In this document: positions 37,201 to 44,491 of the stretch, one piece after another | Layout of the letters: each line of letters begins with the position of its first letter | How positions within the stretch are numbered: position 1 is the stretch's first letter | Assembly (NCBI GenBank): GCA_013335175.1 | Contig: JAAXWC010000011.1 | Span: 1-50,045 of the forward strand | Length of the DNA: 50,045 nt | Direction of reading: 5' to 3' | Source of the DNA: Candidatus Roizmanbacteria bacterium | GTDB lineage: Bacteria > Patescibacteriota > Microgenomatia > UBA1406 > GWC2-37-13 | Made by a program: the position numbers and the translations under genes | The notes under the pieces: model-generated | The model's input: the letters and a program-made list of their open reading frames with translations, nothing else | Databases searched by the model: none | Told to the model about the DNA's origin: nothing

Positions 37201-38235
37201 GATTGGGAAGAGATTGGGAATATTAAAAATTTTAAAGAAGGATATTTGTCTCAGGCAGTTCACGAGATATATCAATTGATGATCGAGTATCAGGCAGTTG
37301 TAGTCCTCGAAGACTTGAACGCTGAGTTTAAAGCAAAGAGAGCTGCACAAGTTGAAAAATCGGTTTATAAAAAATTTGAGCTAGCCCTCGCTAAAAAGCT
37401 TAATCATTTAATCTTAAAAGACAAAAAACCGGAAGAGTTGGGCGGTGTGCTCAATGCCTATCAACTTACGCCAGCAATCTCCGCAGGAGACGTGGGCAAA
37501 TTTGAACGGGCAAACCAATGGGGGGTAATGTATTACGTCAGGGCAAATTATACTTCTACAACGGATCCTATGTCTGGCTGGCGTAAACACTTGTACATCT
37601 CTAACTCCGAGACAGAAACAAAAATCAGAGAATTTTTTAATCCATTAACTGGTGTGCAAATTAACTATGAAAAAGGTAGTGACGCCTACTCGTTCTCTTA
37701 TGAATATAAAGGGAGGCGATGGAAGCTTTATGCTCATTCTCGACTACATCGATACTGTTGGAATAATCGTGAACGGAAATTGGAATATTACAGCATTCAT
37801 TCTCTGTTGGGCCAGTTATTTGCCCGCTTTGATAAGAACAAGAATATCAACACGCAATTATTGGCCGACGCAAATTTCTCCGGACAGTCGTGGAAAGATC
37901 TCGTTTTTTACTGGAACTTACTGAATCAGATTCGCAACACCGATCCTGAAAAAGTTGGGGATGCGGCTGATTTTCTCCAATCACCTGCGATTCCTTTTTA
38001 TGATAGCAGAGATTACGCCGGGAAAGATAATCCCAAACTTCCTACAGGAGCCGACGCCAATGGTGCATACAATATAGCAAGGAAAGGCGTAATGATATTG
38101 CAAAGAATCAGAAATTGTAAAGATGTGGCAAAATTTGGTGCAAAACAGGGAAATGTGGACAATGAAAATGGATACTATATACCAGATGAAGCATGGGACA
38201 ACTACGCAACGAAACAGGCTAAAAAATGGCAATAA
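34300..38235 (+). CDS. cas12a: CRISPR-associated endonuclease Cas12a (Cpf1)
   Basis: The 1311-residue protein begins with the Cas12a lead FTNLFSLSKTLRFELKPVPET. The split RuvC site is intact: Asp919 in VIGIDRGEKN, Glu1004 in VVVLEDLNAEF, and Asp1252 in PTGADANGAYN. The Nuc-domain Arg is Arg1212 (NQIRNTD). The bridge-helix region has NIKNFKEGYLSQAVHEI. By family knowledge it processes its own crRNA and makes a staggered cut in DNA next to a T-rich PAM. The WED-III processing loop (residues 849-887, GELFFRAKSKVKEVK...YYEDKYFLHFPI) is about 20 residues shorter than in Fn or Lb Cas12a and has no His before His884. TACTAT (34285-34290) lies 9 nt before the ATG. It is the first gene of the cas operon. 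Confidence 0.97.
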   Translation: MLYSASFTNLFSLSKTLRFELKPVPETIELLKKKNIFGKTPVEIDQEKAELYNKELKPMFDQLHEMFITESLKIIQFDRAQLEQLEQQYQTLKALNKDKNTNSVAIDQLVNPKTGLIAQLETKLREVVTNSFLQTGEIWKQQYSDIKLKDNGYKILTEKNVLELLKKIFPEKIEYIKKFDGYFMYFNGYGQNRENYYTSELKSTAIASRIINENLRTFIENRQNYQIIKNVPGLDKYAELFELKNFQNCLTQTDIDKVNEDVIGEINKQVNLYCQHENSRTDRKENKLRYPMLKKLYKQIGCTVTCDDVDMSHVFPFLEKVGMGFNIRKDSTGKYQIWDALESLATQLQPKIDKIFANYSSFFTDPSHYQLDQIWFRKEALNTLSARWFGGENWASIERALLYSGVGKKEKEEYRIPPFVSLAEIKAAFDALEQGVNLNLNKKRAKENKESEENSVQLFTYEPSNLFKVSYQPHFKDRLFDTFISIWKYELEETKKVLNDKLSLFNKSKSVDFDKNIKDKQENSIHLTLVKDLIEDGYLRLYQLTQYHNLIKKGELVALPTDSVFYNCLEEYWLENPTITYHKAFQSTLTKKPYCEDKIKLNFECGTLLEGWSASYESSGALIFSQNDRYYLGLINGTKLNKEEVDSLYQDFSEENKGARLVYLTQKVDNKNPPRWFIRSKKTAFSPMVRQGLLDPTPILDIYDNRLFSKTENKDNYRQYLPKLIAYFKEGFLKHQDFKLFQSEFKWKNDNEYDSIAEFYEDTADMCYKIEWEKINFTSLINLVIKEKMYLFQIYNKDFELNQSVGMKKYGENFHMKSSQGLPNLHTMLLRMLLKPENIHSLKLLGGGELFFRAKSKVKEVKLDKSGREVLSAPRYYEDKYFLHFPIEIKGRKLKYGLNQYLNNFIIDSQHSPLVIGIDRGEKNLLYYSIIDIDGNILKQGSLNTIKGTDYNDKLQTKQEARKQRRLDWEEIGNIKNFKEGYLSQAVHEIYQLMIEYQAVVVLEDLNAEFKAKRAAQVEKSVYKKFELALAKKLNHLILKDKKPEELGGVLNAYQLTPAISAGDVGKFERANQWGVMYYVRANYTSTTDPMSGWRKHLYISNSETETKIREFFNPLTGVQINYEKGSDAYSFSYEYKGRRWKLYAHSRLHRYCWNNRERKLEYYSIHSLLGQLFARFDKNKNINTQLLADANFSGQSWKDLVFYWNLLNQIRNTDPEKVGDAADFLQSPAIPFYDSRDYAGKDNPKLPTGADANGAYNIARKGVMILQRIRNCKDVAKFGAKQGNVDNENGYYIPDEAWDNYATKQAKKWQ

Positions 38236-38262
38236 CGACACCTATATGATATACTATAGGTT

Positions 38263-38802
38263 ATGGAATCTGCGATACCTATTTCGACGATAAATGATTT
38301 CCTCTATTGCCCAAAATCACTTTATCTGCACGGCATATATTCTGCTTTTGATACTTCTGTTTATCACGATACGCCACAGATAAAAGGTAGCATCATTCAT
38401 GAAAATATAGAAGAGGGTCGATATTCAACTTCAAAGTATATGCTACAAGCCCTTTCTATCTATAGCGTTCGGCTCGGATTAAAGGGGAAAATAGATGTAT
38501 ATGATTCAAAGAAGCATGAATTAATCGAGCGAAAATACCGGGTAAAACAGTTGTATAAGGGGTTTATATTTCAGTTATATGCTCAGATGTATTGTATGCA
38601 GGAGATGGGCTATGTGGTGGACAACCTCTATATTCAGTCGCTTTCCGATAATAAACGGTATCAAATAGATCTTCCTTCTGAAGAACAAAGAGAAGAGTTT
38701 GAAAAAACAATACAGCAAATGAAGTCATTTGGTTCAGAAGACCTTATTATGCACACTTGCAATCATTGTAATAATAACATTTATGATTTACTTAATTGGT
38801 AA
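38263..38802 (+). CDS. cas4: CRISPR-associated exonuclease Cas4
   Basis: The 179-residue protein has the N-terminal Cys16 in FLYCPKSLY, a His in GSIIHEN, Asp in GKIDVYD, E-x-K in LIERKYR and Q-x3-Y in QLYAQMY, which together make the RecB-type nuclease site. The C-terminal pair Cys166-x-x-Cys169 is present, but a fourth cluster Cys is not visible after it (NNNIYDLLNW). Cas4 trims prespacers and helps select the PAM during adaptation. TATACT (38250-38255) lies 7 nt before the ATG, so cas4-cas1-cas2 may also be transcribed from their own leaderless promoter. Confidence 0.94.
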   Translation: MESAIPISTINDFLYCPKSLYLHGIYSAFDTSVYHDTPQIKGSIIHENIEEGRYSTSKYMLQALSIYSVRLGLKGKIDVYDSKKHELIERKYRVKQLYKGFIFQLYAQMYCMQEMGYVVDNLYIQSLSDNKRYQIDLPSEEQREEFEKTIQQMKSFGSEDLIMHTCNHCNNNIYDLLNW

Positions 38803-38805
38803 CTT

Positions 38806-39759
38806 ATGCTTACGCTACCCGACTTTAAAGAAAAAAAGATCTTGCTGGTTAATGTTGAATATGGTCACCACAGTTTACTTCAATTAGTTACTGATAATAT
38901 TCGATTCCTTCGAGATGGCGAAGTGGTAAACCAAATATCTACCCATATTGTATTTGCTATTTTCATTGTCGGAGACATAACTATCACCTCCTCGTTGCTT
39001 AAAAAGCTAACTGCTCAAGGTATATCAGTATTTTTCCTCAATCACAATCTTGCAACGAAAGCGACAGTCATGGCAGAAGCAGAGGGAAACTTTCTCCTCC
39101 GTCAGAAGCAATACGCCGAAGAGAATACGTTAACTGTCGCTCAAATGATTGTGAAGAATAAAATTACTAATCAAGTCGCAACGCTAAAGAAAGCAAAAAT
39201 GGAATACCCGGAAAAAGTATTTTCTTATAATATTGCATTATCGGAAACGGCAGACACGCACCAAGAGTTATTAGGTGCTGAGGGTAATGCGTCAAAATCA
39301 TATTTTCAAACCCTGTTTGCGGACATTGAGTGGGTACGACGAGCACCCCAAACTAAAGAAGATGTTAACAATCTTTTATTAGATATTGGTTATACATACC
39401 TATTTAATTACTGTGATGCACTTCTTCGACTTTTCGGCTTTGATGTTTATAAAGGCGTTTATCACCAGTTGTTCTTTCAAAGAAAATCCTTGGTATGTGA
39501 TATCATGGAGCCAATTCGACCAATCATTGATTATCAGCTTTTGAAAAGTCATCGCCTTAAGCAAATACACAAAAAAGACTTTGTTTTTATAAAAGGCCGT
39601 TATGAGTTTAAGGAGGGATTTACAACACATAAAACATACAGCTCATTGTTTCTTGACGCAATTAATGAAAATAAGGAGCAAATTTATAATTACATTCTGG
39701 GGTATTATCGCTATACGATGAATCATGTGAAATACCCCTTTCCACAGTTTACGATCTAA
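38806..39759 (+). CDS. cas1: CRISPR-associated integrase Cas1
   Basis: The 317-residue protein has an N-terminal beta domain and a helical C-terminal domain. The catalytic residues are in place: Glu159 in GAEGNASKSYF, His220 in GVYHQLFFQRKSLV, and Asp232 with Glu235 in CDIMEPIRP. With Cas2 it forms the complex that inserts new spacers at the leader end of the array. It starts 3 bp after cas4 and ends 2 bp before cas2. Confidence 0.96.
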   Translation: MLTLPDFKEKKILLVNVEYGHHSLLQLVTDNIRFLRDGEVVNQISTHIVFAIFIVGDITITSSLLKKLTAQGISVFFLNHNLATKATVMAEAEGNFLLRQKQYAEENTLTVAQMIVKNKITNQVATLKKAKMEYPEKVFSYNIALSETADTHQELLGAEGNASKSYFQTLFADIEWVRRAPQTKEDVNNLLLDIGYTYLFNYCDALLRLFGFDVYKGVYHQLFFQRKSLVCDIMEPIRPIIDYQLLKSHRLKQIHKKDFVFIKGRYEFKEGFTTHKTYSSLFLDAINENKEQIYNYILGYYRYTMNHVKYPFPQFTI

Positions 39760-39761
39760 TT

Positions 39762-40043
39762 ATGTTAATAGTCTCATATGATTTTGCAAACGACAAGATG
39801 AGAACACGGTTTTCTAAGTTCCTCAAGCAGTATGGATGGCGGATGCAGTACTCAGTGTTTGTAATAGCTAATAGTCCCCGGGTATTACGAAATATCCTTG
39901 CCGAAATAGATACACGCTATAAAAAACAGTTTAAGGATACTGATAGTATCGTACTTTTTCCAACATGCCAAGGCTGCAAAGCTAAGATTGTGAGATACGG
40001 CTCAGCAAGACATGAGATAGAAGATGTGGTATGCTTTAGTTAA
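39762..40043 (+). CDS. cas2: CRISPR-associated protein Cas2
   Basis: The 93-residue ferredoxin-like protein starts MLIVSYDFANDKMRTRFSKF, with the conserved Asp7, and continues with YGWRMQYSVFVI. It is the structural core of the Cas1-Cas2 spacer integrase. A Cys pair (CQGCKAKI) occurs near the C terminus. It is the last cas gene, 168 bp before the array. Confidence 0.95.
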   Translation: MLIVSYDFANDKMRTRFSKFLKQYGWRMQYSVFVIANSPRVLRNILAEIDTRYKKQFKDTDSIVLFPTCQGCKAKIVRYGSARHEIEDVVCFS

Positions 40044-40211
40044 GCACATTTATAATTCGCAAACAAAAAGTACAAGTGAAATTATTACTATTTGAAAGCA
40101 TAAAAAACCTTAGTCTTTATGAGCCTGTTTTTTGACAAATTGAACTCAAAGTCCTTGTTGCAGACTATCTGCCAAGTTGCATCTTTAGATTGTTCTGACA
40201 ACAAACAGGCT
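40044..40211 (+). promoter_or_regulatory. CRISPR leader with a long inverted repeat
   Basis: This AT-rich region lies between cas2 and the first repeat. GAGCCTGTTTTTTG (40121-40134) and CAACAAACAGGCTC (40199-40212) are inverted copies that match at 13 of 14 positions. The right arm ends on the first base of repeat 1. TTGACA occurs at 40132-40137 but has no good -10 at the usual distance. By family knowledge the leader directs spacer insertion and array transcription. Confidence 0.65.
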
Positions 40212-41869
40212 CTCAAATACTGATAGTACATTTCTACTTTTGTAGATGCGCAGTACAAAGCACAGGATCAACACTCAAATACTGATAGTACATTTCTACT
40301 TTTGTAGATCCTTTACCATTATGAAGTATTTATTTTTCTCAAATACTGATAGTACATTTCTACTTTTGTAGATACCTAAATATATGCAACCAGAAATTGC
40401 TCAAATACTGATAGTACATTTCTACTTTTGTAGATAACCTGGAAAGCATATTTCAATTCAACTCAAATACTGATAGTACATTTCTACTTTTGTAGATTTA
40501 TTTCCATATTTTTGTTTGTTTTCTCAAATACTGATAGTACATTTCTACTTTTGTAGATTCAGCTTGAACTTTTAATGCTTTAGCACTCAAATACTGATAG
40601 TACATTTCTACTTTTGTAGATCAATACTCCAAACTGCAACTATACACTCAAATACTGATAGTACATTTCTACTTTTGTAGATCAATACTCCAAACTGCAA
40701 CTATACACTCAAATACTGATAGTACATTTCTACTTTTGTAGATCCAATGTAACTCGTGCATATCCAGTCCTCAAATACTGATAGTACATTTCTACTTTTG
40801 TAGATACCGCTGCAAGTTTGCGCTTCGCCTCCTCAAATACTGATAGTACATTTCTACTTTTGTAGATTTACTACGTCTTTTCTAAAATCATCTTTCTCAA
40901 ATACTGATAGTACATTTCTACTTTTGTAGATGACTATCAGCCGCTGGCTACATAGTCTCAAATACTGATAGTACATTTCTACTTTTGTAGATGTCCATGC
41001 ACTTGAGCTATTCTTATCTCAAATACTGATAGTACATTTCTACTTTTGTAGATTCCATAAGCTTCTTTAATACGTCCTGCTCAAATACTGATAGTACATT
41101 TCTACTTTTGTAGATAAAATGGTAACTCTCCAACCCAGCCGCTCAAATACTGATAGTACATTTCTACTTTTGTAGATCAACGAACGCATATTCCAATATT
41201 AGTACTCAAATACTGATAGTACATTTCTACTTTTGTAGATATTATGATGATACCGGTATGAATTGTCTCAAATACTGATAGTACATTTCTACTTTTGTAG
41301 ATAAAAGTCAAGTACGTAAATCACTTGTCTCAAATACTGATAGTACATTTCTACTTTTGTAGATCAACCAGAGTGGCGTTTATGACCTCTTCTGCTCAAA
41401 TACTGATAGTACATTTCTACTTTTGTAGATAGTGAGGAGAGTGCTCTAAATACGTTACTCAAATACTGATAGTACATTTCTACTTTTGTAGATGATATGC
41501 TCTAGGAAGAAAAACATACTCAAATACTGATAGTACATTTCTACTTTTGTAGATCATCTCTTCTTTTGTAGGTTTTTTCCAGCTCAAATACTGATAGTAC
41601 ATTTCTACTTTTGTAGATCTTGATCTTGCTCGTATTTTGAATGACGCTCAAATACTGATAGTACATTTCTACTTTTGTAGATCTAGAGCAGAAGAAGAAG
41701 GATATAAACTCAAATACTGATAGTACATTTCTACTTTTGTAGATAATAACTTAATAATTCCCCAACCCAACTCAAATACTGATAGTACATTTCTACTTTT
41801 GTAGATAATCCCGGAGCGTATTTCCTCGAAGTTCTCAAATACTGATAGTACATTTCTACTTTTGTATAT
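40212..41869 (+). CRISPR. Type V-A CRISPR array, 27 repeats and 26 spacers
   Basis: The 36-nt repeat begins CTCAAATACTGATAGTACAT and ends TTCTACTTTTGTAGAT. The 3' end forms the Cas12a crRNA hairpin TCTAC-TTTT-GTAGA, which sets the reading direction as plus. Repeats start at 40212, 40274, 40338, 40400, 40462, 40523, 40586, 40647, 40708, 40770 and so on to 41834. Spacers are about 24-30 nt. All repeats look identical except the last (41834-41869), whose end is GTATAT instead of GTAGAT; this marks the old, leader-distal end. Spacers 7 (40622-40646) and 8 (40683-40707) are identical. Confidence 0.98.
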
Positions 41870-41934
41870 ACGGCGCCTTTTTCTATTTAAGTGTGTTGAA
41901 TGAGGATGAGCGGTTCAAAATAGTACAGAGGTTA

Positions 41935-42579
41935 TTACTTGATCTTCAGATACGAATCCCCTACTGCTTTCAGGAAGTCAAAGGTCGCGTGACATTCAAA
42001 ATGGGTTTTAAAGTTGAGTGACATTTCCTGACCAGCCCTTACATGCATGACTCCCTGAATTAGACGCTCATCTTCTTTTGTGGCAATCACCATCTTACTT
42101 CCATTGGGGTCGGCTTTCATTCCTTTTTCCACACAGTAATCTTCTTCAAATCCCCCTAAAAATGTGTAGATTACGATAAAAGCCATAAGAAGAGGTAAGG
42201 CAATTTTCCACTTTGGTAGCAGCCACTTACTGAGAAAAAAATTAGCTGCTATACATATGATGGCAACTACCCAGAATAGGATGGAAGTGGCAAAAGTGTA
42301 GCCCACAAACATAAAAAGTATCCATAAGATGGGTAAGAATGTGACTATACTATGAGCAACAAGAGATATTCTTTTTTTCCTCATGAGTGCGACAAGCGGA
42401 ATAACTTCCATAAGTATCGCAGTTAAGGTCAGTATGATGGTTCCCAGAGATCCGAAATTTATACTAAACCTGTTTCCATTTGAGAAGGTCAGTGAAATAA
42501 AATAGAAGGCAATCGCGGAAGCTAAGTATATATTTATAGCTACGAGTACAGTTGTGAAAAGAATAGAGGTATATTTCAT
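41935..42579 (-). CDS. Integral membrane protein of unknown function
   Basis: From the chosen ATG the protein has 214 residues and about five membrane helices (MKYTSILFTTVLVAINIYLA, LGTIILTLTAILMEVIPLVAL, VTFLPILWILFMFVGYTFA, FWVVAIICIAANFFL, ALPLLMAFIVIYTFLGG). A C-terminal outward domain of about 60 residues follows (EDYCVEKGMKADPNGSKMVI). The frame extends to 42819 but that part is antisense to the Cas4-like gene, so I do not include it. It resembles no family I can name. It faces the CRISPR array. Confidence 0.7.
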   Translation of the reverse strand: MKYTSILFTTVLVAINIYLASAIAFYFISLTFSNGNRFSINFGSLGTIILTLTAILMEVIPLVALMRKKRISLVAHSIVTFLPILWILFMFVGYTFATSILFWVVAIICIAANFFLSKWLLPKWKIALPLLMAFIVIYTFLGGFEEDYCVEKGMKADPNGSKMVIATKEDERLIQGVMHVRAGQEMSLNFKTHFECHATFDFLKAVGDSYLKIK

Positions 42580-42658
42580 TATCTTCTTGCGGAGTTTTTT
42601 ATGTAGCACAGAGCAAATTATATAGTATATGGGTCTTCGGAGTATAATGAAGATAGAT

Positions 42659-42910
42659 ATGAAGCAGATAAATATGGTATCGGCGAGCGAGATAGGAGAC
42701 TTCGTATTTTGTAAACGAGGCTGGTGGTTGAGATTTAATGAAAAACTTCCGAAAGATACGGAAGAAATGGCGGCAGGTAGAGCTGAACATGAATCCCTTG
42801 CGCGACGTGTAGATTTCACTCAACGTGTCAGGCTTTTTACGATTGTTTTGCTATCGGCAGGTATATTGCTTGGTCTTCTGTTACTTATCATCCAGTGGTT
42901 TTTACAATGA
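42659..42910 (+). CDS. N-terminal half of a split Cas4-like membrane nuclease
   Basis: The 83-residue protein reads MVSASEIGDFVFCKRGWWLRF near its start. This is the Cas4/RecB-like lead with its iron-sulfur-type Cys, followed by GRAEHESLARRV with the conserved G-x-x-x-H. It ends in a membrane helix (LFTIVLLSAGILLGLLLLII). In single-chain CPR relatives the protein continues through a second helix into the nuclease core; here that part is the next gene, overlapping by ATGA. TATAAT is at 42643-42648. The exact start among ATGs at 42647, 42659 and 42674 is uncertain. Confidence 0.75.
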   Translation: MKQINMVSASEIGDFVFCKRGWWLRFNEKLPKDTEEMAAGRAEHESLARRVDFTQRVRLFTIVLLSAGILLGLLLLIIQWFLQ

Positions 42911-43377
42911 TCCTCATAGTTATACTTCTTGTACTTATTGGCGGATTGCTGCTTTGGCTCTACGTTCAGGTACAGGGGCGGAAATTAGGGAGTCTTTTTA
43001 AGCCATCCATCTCTGTCGACCGGGAAGAAAACCCGGGTATTACGCTCGTGGGAAAATCAGTGCCACTTGTCGGAAGACCCGACTATCTCATTCGGGAAAA
43101 AGGGGCTATTATACCCGTTGAAGTAAAGACGGGCAAAACTCCCCGGACACCTCATACAAACCATACGATGCAACTTATGGCCTATTGTCTTCTCATTGAA
43201 GAGGTTTATGGACAACTGCCACCAGGTGGGTATCTTCGGTATCCGGAAAAGGAGTTCAAAATAGCATATACTGAAGAAGCACGAAAATCTGTGCTTGATC
43301 TTATTTCTGAGATTACAGAGTGTAAAAGAAAAAACCAAGAATTTACCTGCAAACACCCATATCACAATACTACGTAA
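42907..43377 (+). CDS. C-terminal half of a split Cas4-like membrane nuclease
   Basis: The 156-residue protein starts with a membrane helix (MILIVILLVLIGGLLLWLYV). It then carries the PD-(D/E)xK core: VGRPDYLIREKGAIIPVEVKTGK (Asp, then E-x-K) and MQLMAYCLLIEEVYGQLPPGGYLRYP (Q-x3-Y). A Cys in CKHPY near the end pairs with the N-terminal Cys of the preceding gene as in Cas4. By fold it is a RecB/Cas4-type DNA nuclease facing the cytoplasm. It needs the 42659-42910 product for the full site. It lies about 1 kb past the array and on the same strand as the cas genes. Confidence 0.8.
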   Translation: MILIVILLVLIGGLLLWLYVQVQGRKLGSLFKPSISVDREENPGITLVGKSVPLVGRPDYLIREKGAIIPVEVKTGKTPRTPHTNHTMQLMAYCLLIEEVYGQLPPGGYLRYPEKEFKIAYTEEARKSVLDLISEITECKRKNQEFTCKHPYHNTT

Positions 43378-43406
43378 CTCAACTTTTCTACTATAATACA
43401 CTATAT

Positions 43407-44282
43407 ATGTCTCATTCGAGGGTATTTTTGTTAATTGTGGCGGCTATCATTTGTGCTTTAGCATTGCAACGGGTCATAACGAGACGCCTTGAACCCGAAC
43501 ACAATCCGGTTGTTGAATCACCCAAGACGGAGATGCACAAACTCCCCTCTGAAGTCGAAAGGCAAGCCACTGTTTCTACCTCTTCTGCAACATTTCGGGT
43601 ACCAATCCTCATGTATCATTATGTTGAAAATATTACTGACAAGCAGGATACTATACGCCAGTCCCTAAATGTTCCTCCCAATGTATTTGATGCACAGGTT
43701 TCTACTTTAAAGAATGCCGGGTATACGTTTATGACTGCTGGTGAACTCGCTGACGTGATTGACGGCAAAATAAAACTCCCCGATAAGCCGGTACTCCTTA
43801 CCTTTGACGACGGGCACTGGGATGTTGATACGGTAATACTCCCCATCCTTAAAAAATACCAAGCGAAGGCAACTTCATATATCATCACGGGGTTCACCGG
43901 AGGATCGGATTTTATGACTCAAAGTCAAATACAAGAGGTGATTAGTAGTGGCCTTGTTGAGATCGGGGCACACACGGTACACCATATTTCTCTTAAGGGG
44001 CAACGGGCGACAGTGGTGAAAAAAGAGTTGGCAGATAGTAAAAACGCCCTCGAAACTCTGTATCATATTCCAGTTGTGTCGTTTGCTTATCCCAATGGAT
44101 CGTTTGATAAACAGGCGGTTGATGCAGTGCATGACGCAGGCTATACCAATGCAGTATCTACTCTTCCGGGGATTGAGGCGAACAATACGAATCGCTTCTA
44201 TATTCCGCGCATTCGACCGGGAAGGAGAACTGGTGCTTCCCTTCTCACGTTGCTAGAAAACACTACTTTCAAGAATCGCTAA
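43407..44282 (+). CDS. Membrane-anchored polysaccharide deacetylase
   Basis: The 291-residue protein has an N-terminal helix (residues 6-22), a linker, and a NodB domain (carbohydrate esterase 4): LMYHYVEN, LLTFDDGHWD with the catalytic and metal Asp, GAHTVHH with the metal His pair, and FAYPNGSFD. It removes acetyl groups from N-acetylated surface or cell-wall sugars outside the membrane. TATAAT (43392-43397) lies 9 nt before the ATG. Confidence 0.92.
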   Translation: MSHSRVFLLIVAAIICALALQRVITRRLEPEHNPVVESPKTEMHKLPSEVERQATVSTSSATFRVPILMYHYVENITDKQDTIRQSLNVPPNVFDAQVSTLKNAGYTFMTAGELADVIDGKIKLPDKPVLLTFDDGHWDVDTVILPILKKYQAKATSYIITGFTGGSDFMTQSQIQEVISSGLVEIGAHTVHHISLKGQRATVVKKELADSKNALETLYHIPVVSFAYPNGSFDKQAVDAVHDAGYTNAVSTLPGIEANNTNRFYIPRIRPGRRTGASLLTLLENTTFKNR

Positions 44283-44375
44283 AGTTATTGTATCATTACC
44301 CCCCTTAAGTGTTAATAACGCGAATATTTCGAGGCTACGTCACCCTTCAGGCGTAAAAATGACAATGCAGTTGAG

Positions 44376-44400
44376 CTCAGGACACCCTTAGGGTGTCCAA
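44376..44400. repeat. Dispersed palindrome, copy 1
   Basis: GGACACCCTTAGGGTGTCC (44380-44398) is a perfect palindrome with a 3-nt loop. The 25 bp around it (44376-44400) recur unchanged at 47934-47958. Related GGTGTC/GACACC pieces follow up to about 44445, with TCACCCTTCAGGCG upstream. The stretch 44283-44491 holds no other gene. Confidence 0.8.
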
Positions 44401-44491
44401 GTGTCCAATTAGGGTGCCTAAGTGTAAAACTTCGGGTGTCACACAATTAGTCTGGGATGAAATATTGAATGTGAGGTGGTAATATTTTCTT

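Noticed and set aside
40085-40096. Possible anti-repeat (tracrRNA-like) in the CRISPR leader
   Set aside because: Only about 7 nt match the repeat complement, and type V-A systems need no tracrRNA.
41555-41582. Spacer 22 contains CTTTTGTAG-like sequence resembling the repeat end
   Set aside because: The match is short and T-rich; flanking repeats are normal, so it is read as an ordinary spacer.
40212-41869. Self-targeting spacers
   Set aside because: Reading the spacers against the window by eye gave no match. A proper alignment was not possible here.
42580-42819. 80-codon upstream extension of the membrane protein gene at 41935-42579
   Set aside because: It is antisense to the Cas4-like gene, its sequence is unlike a protein N terminus, and an ATG at 42579 begins directly with a membrane helix.
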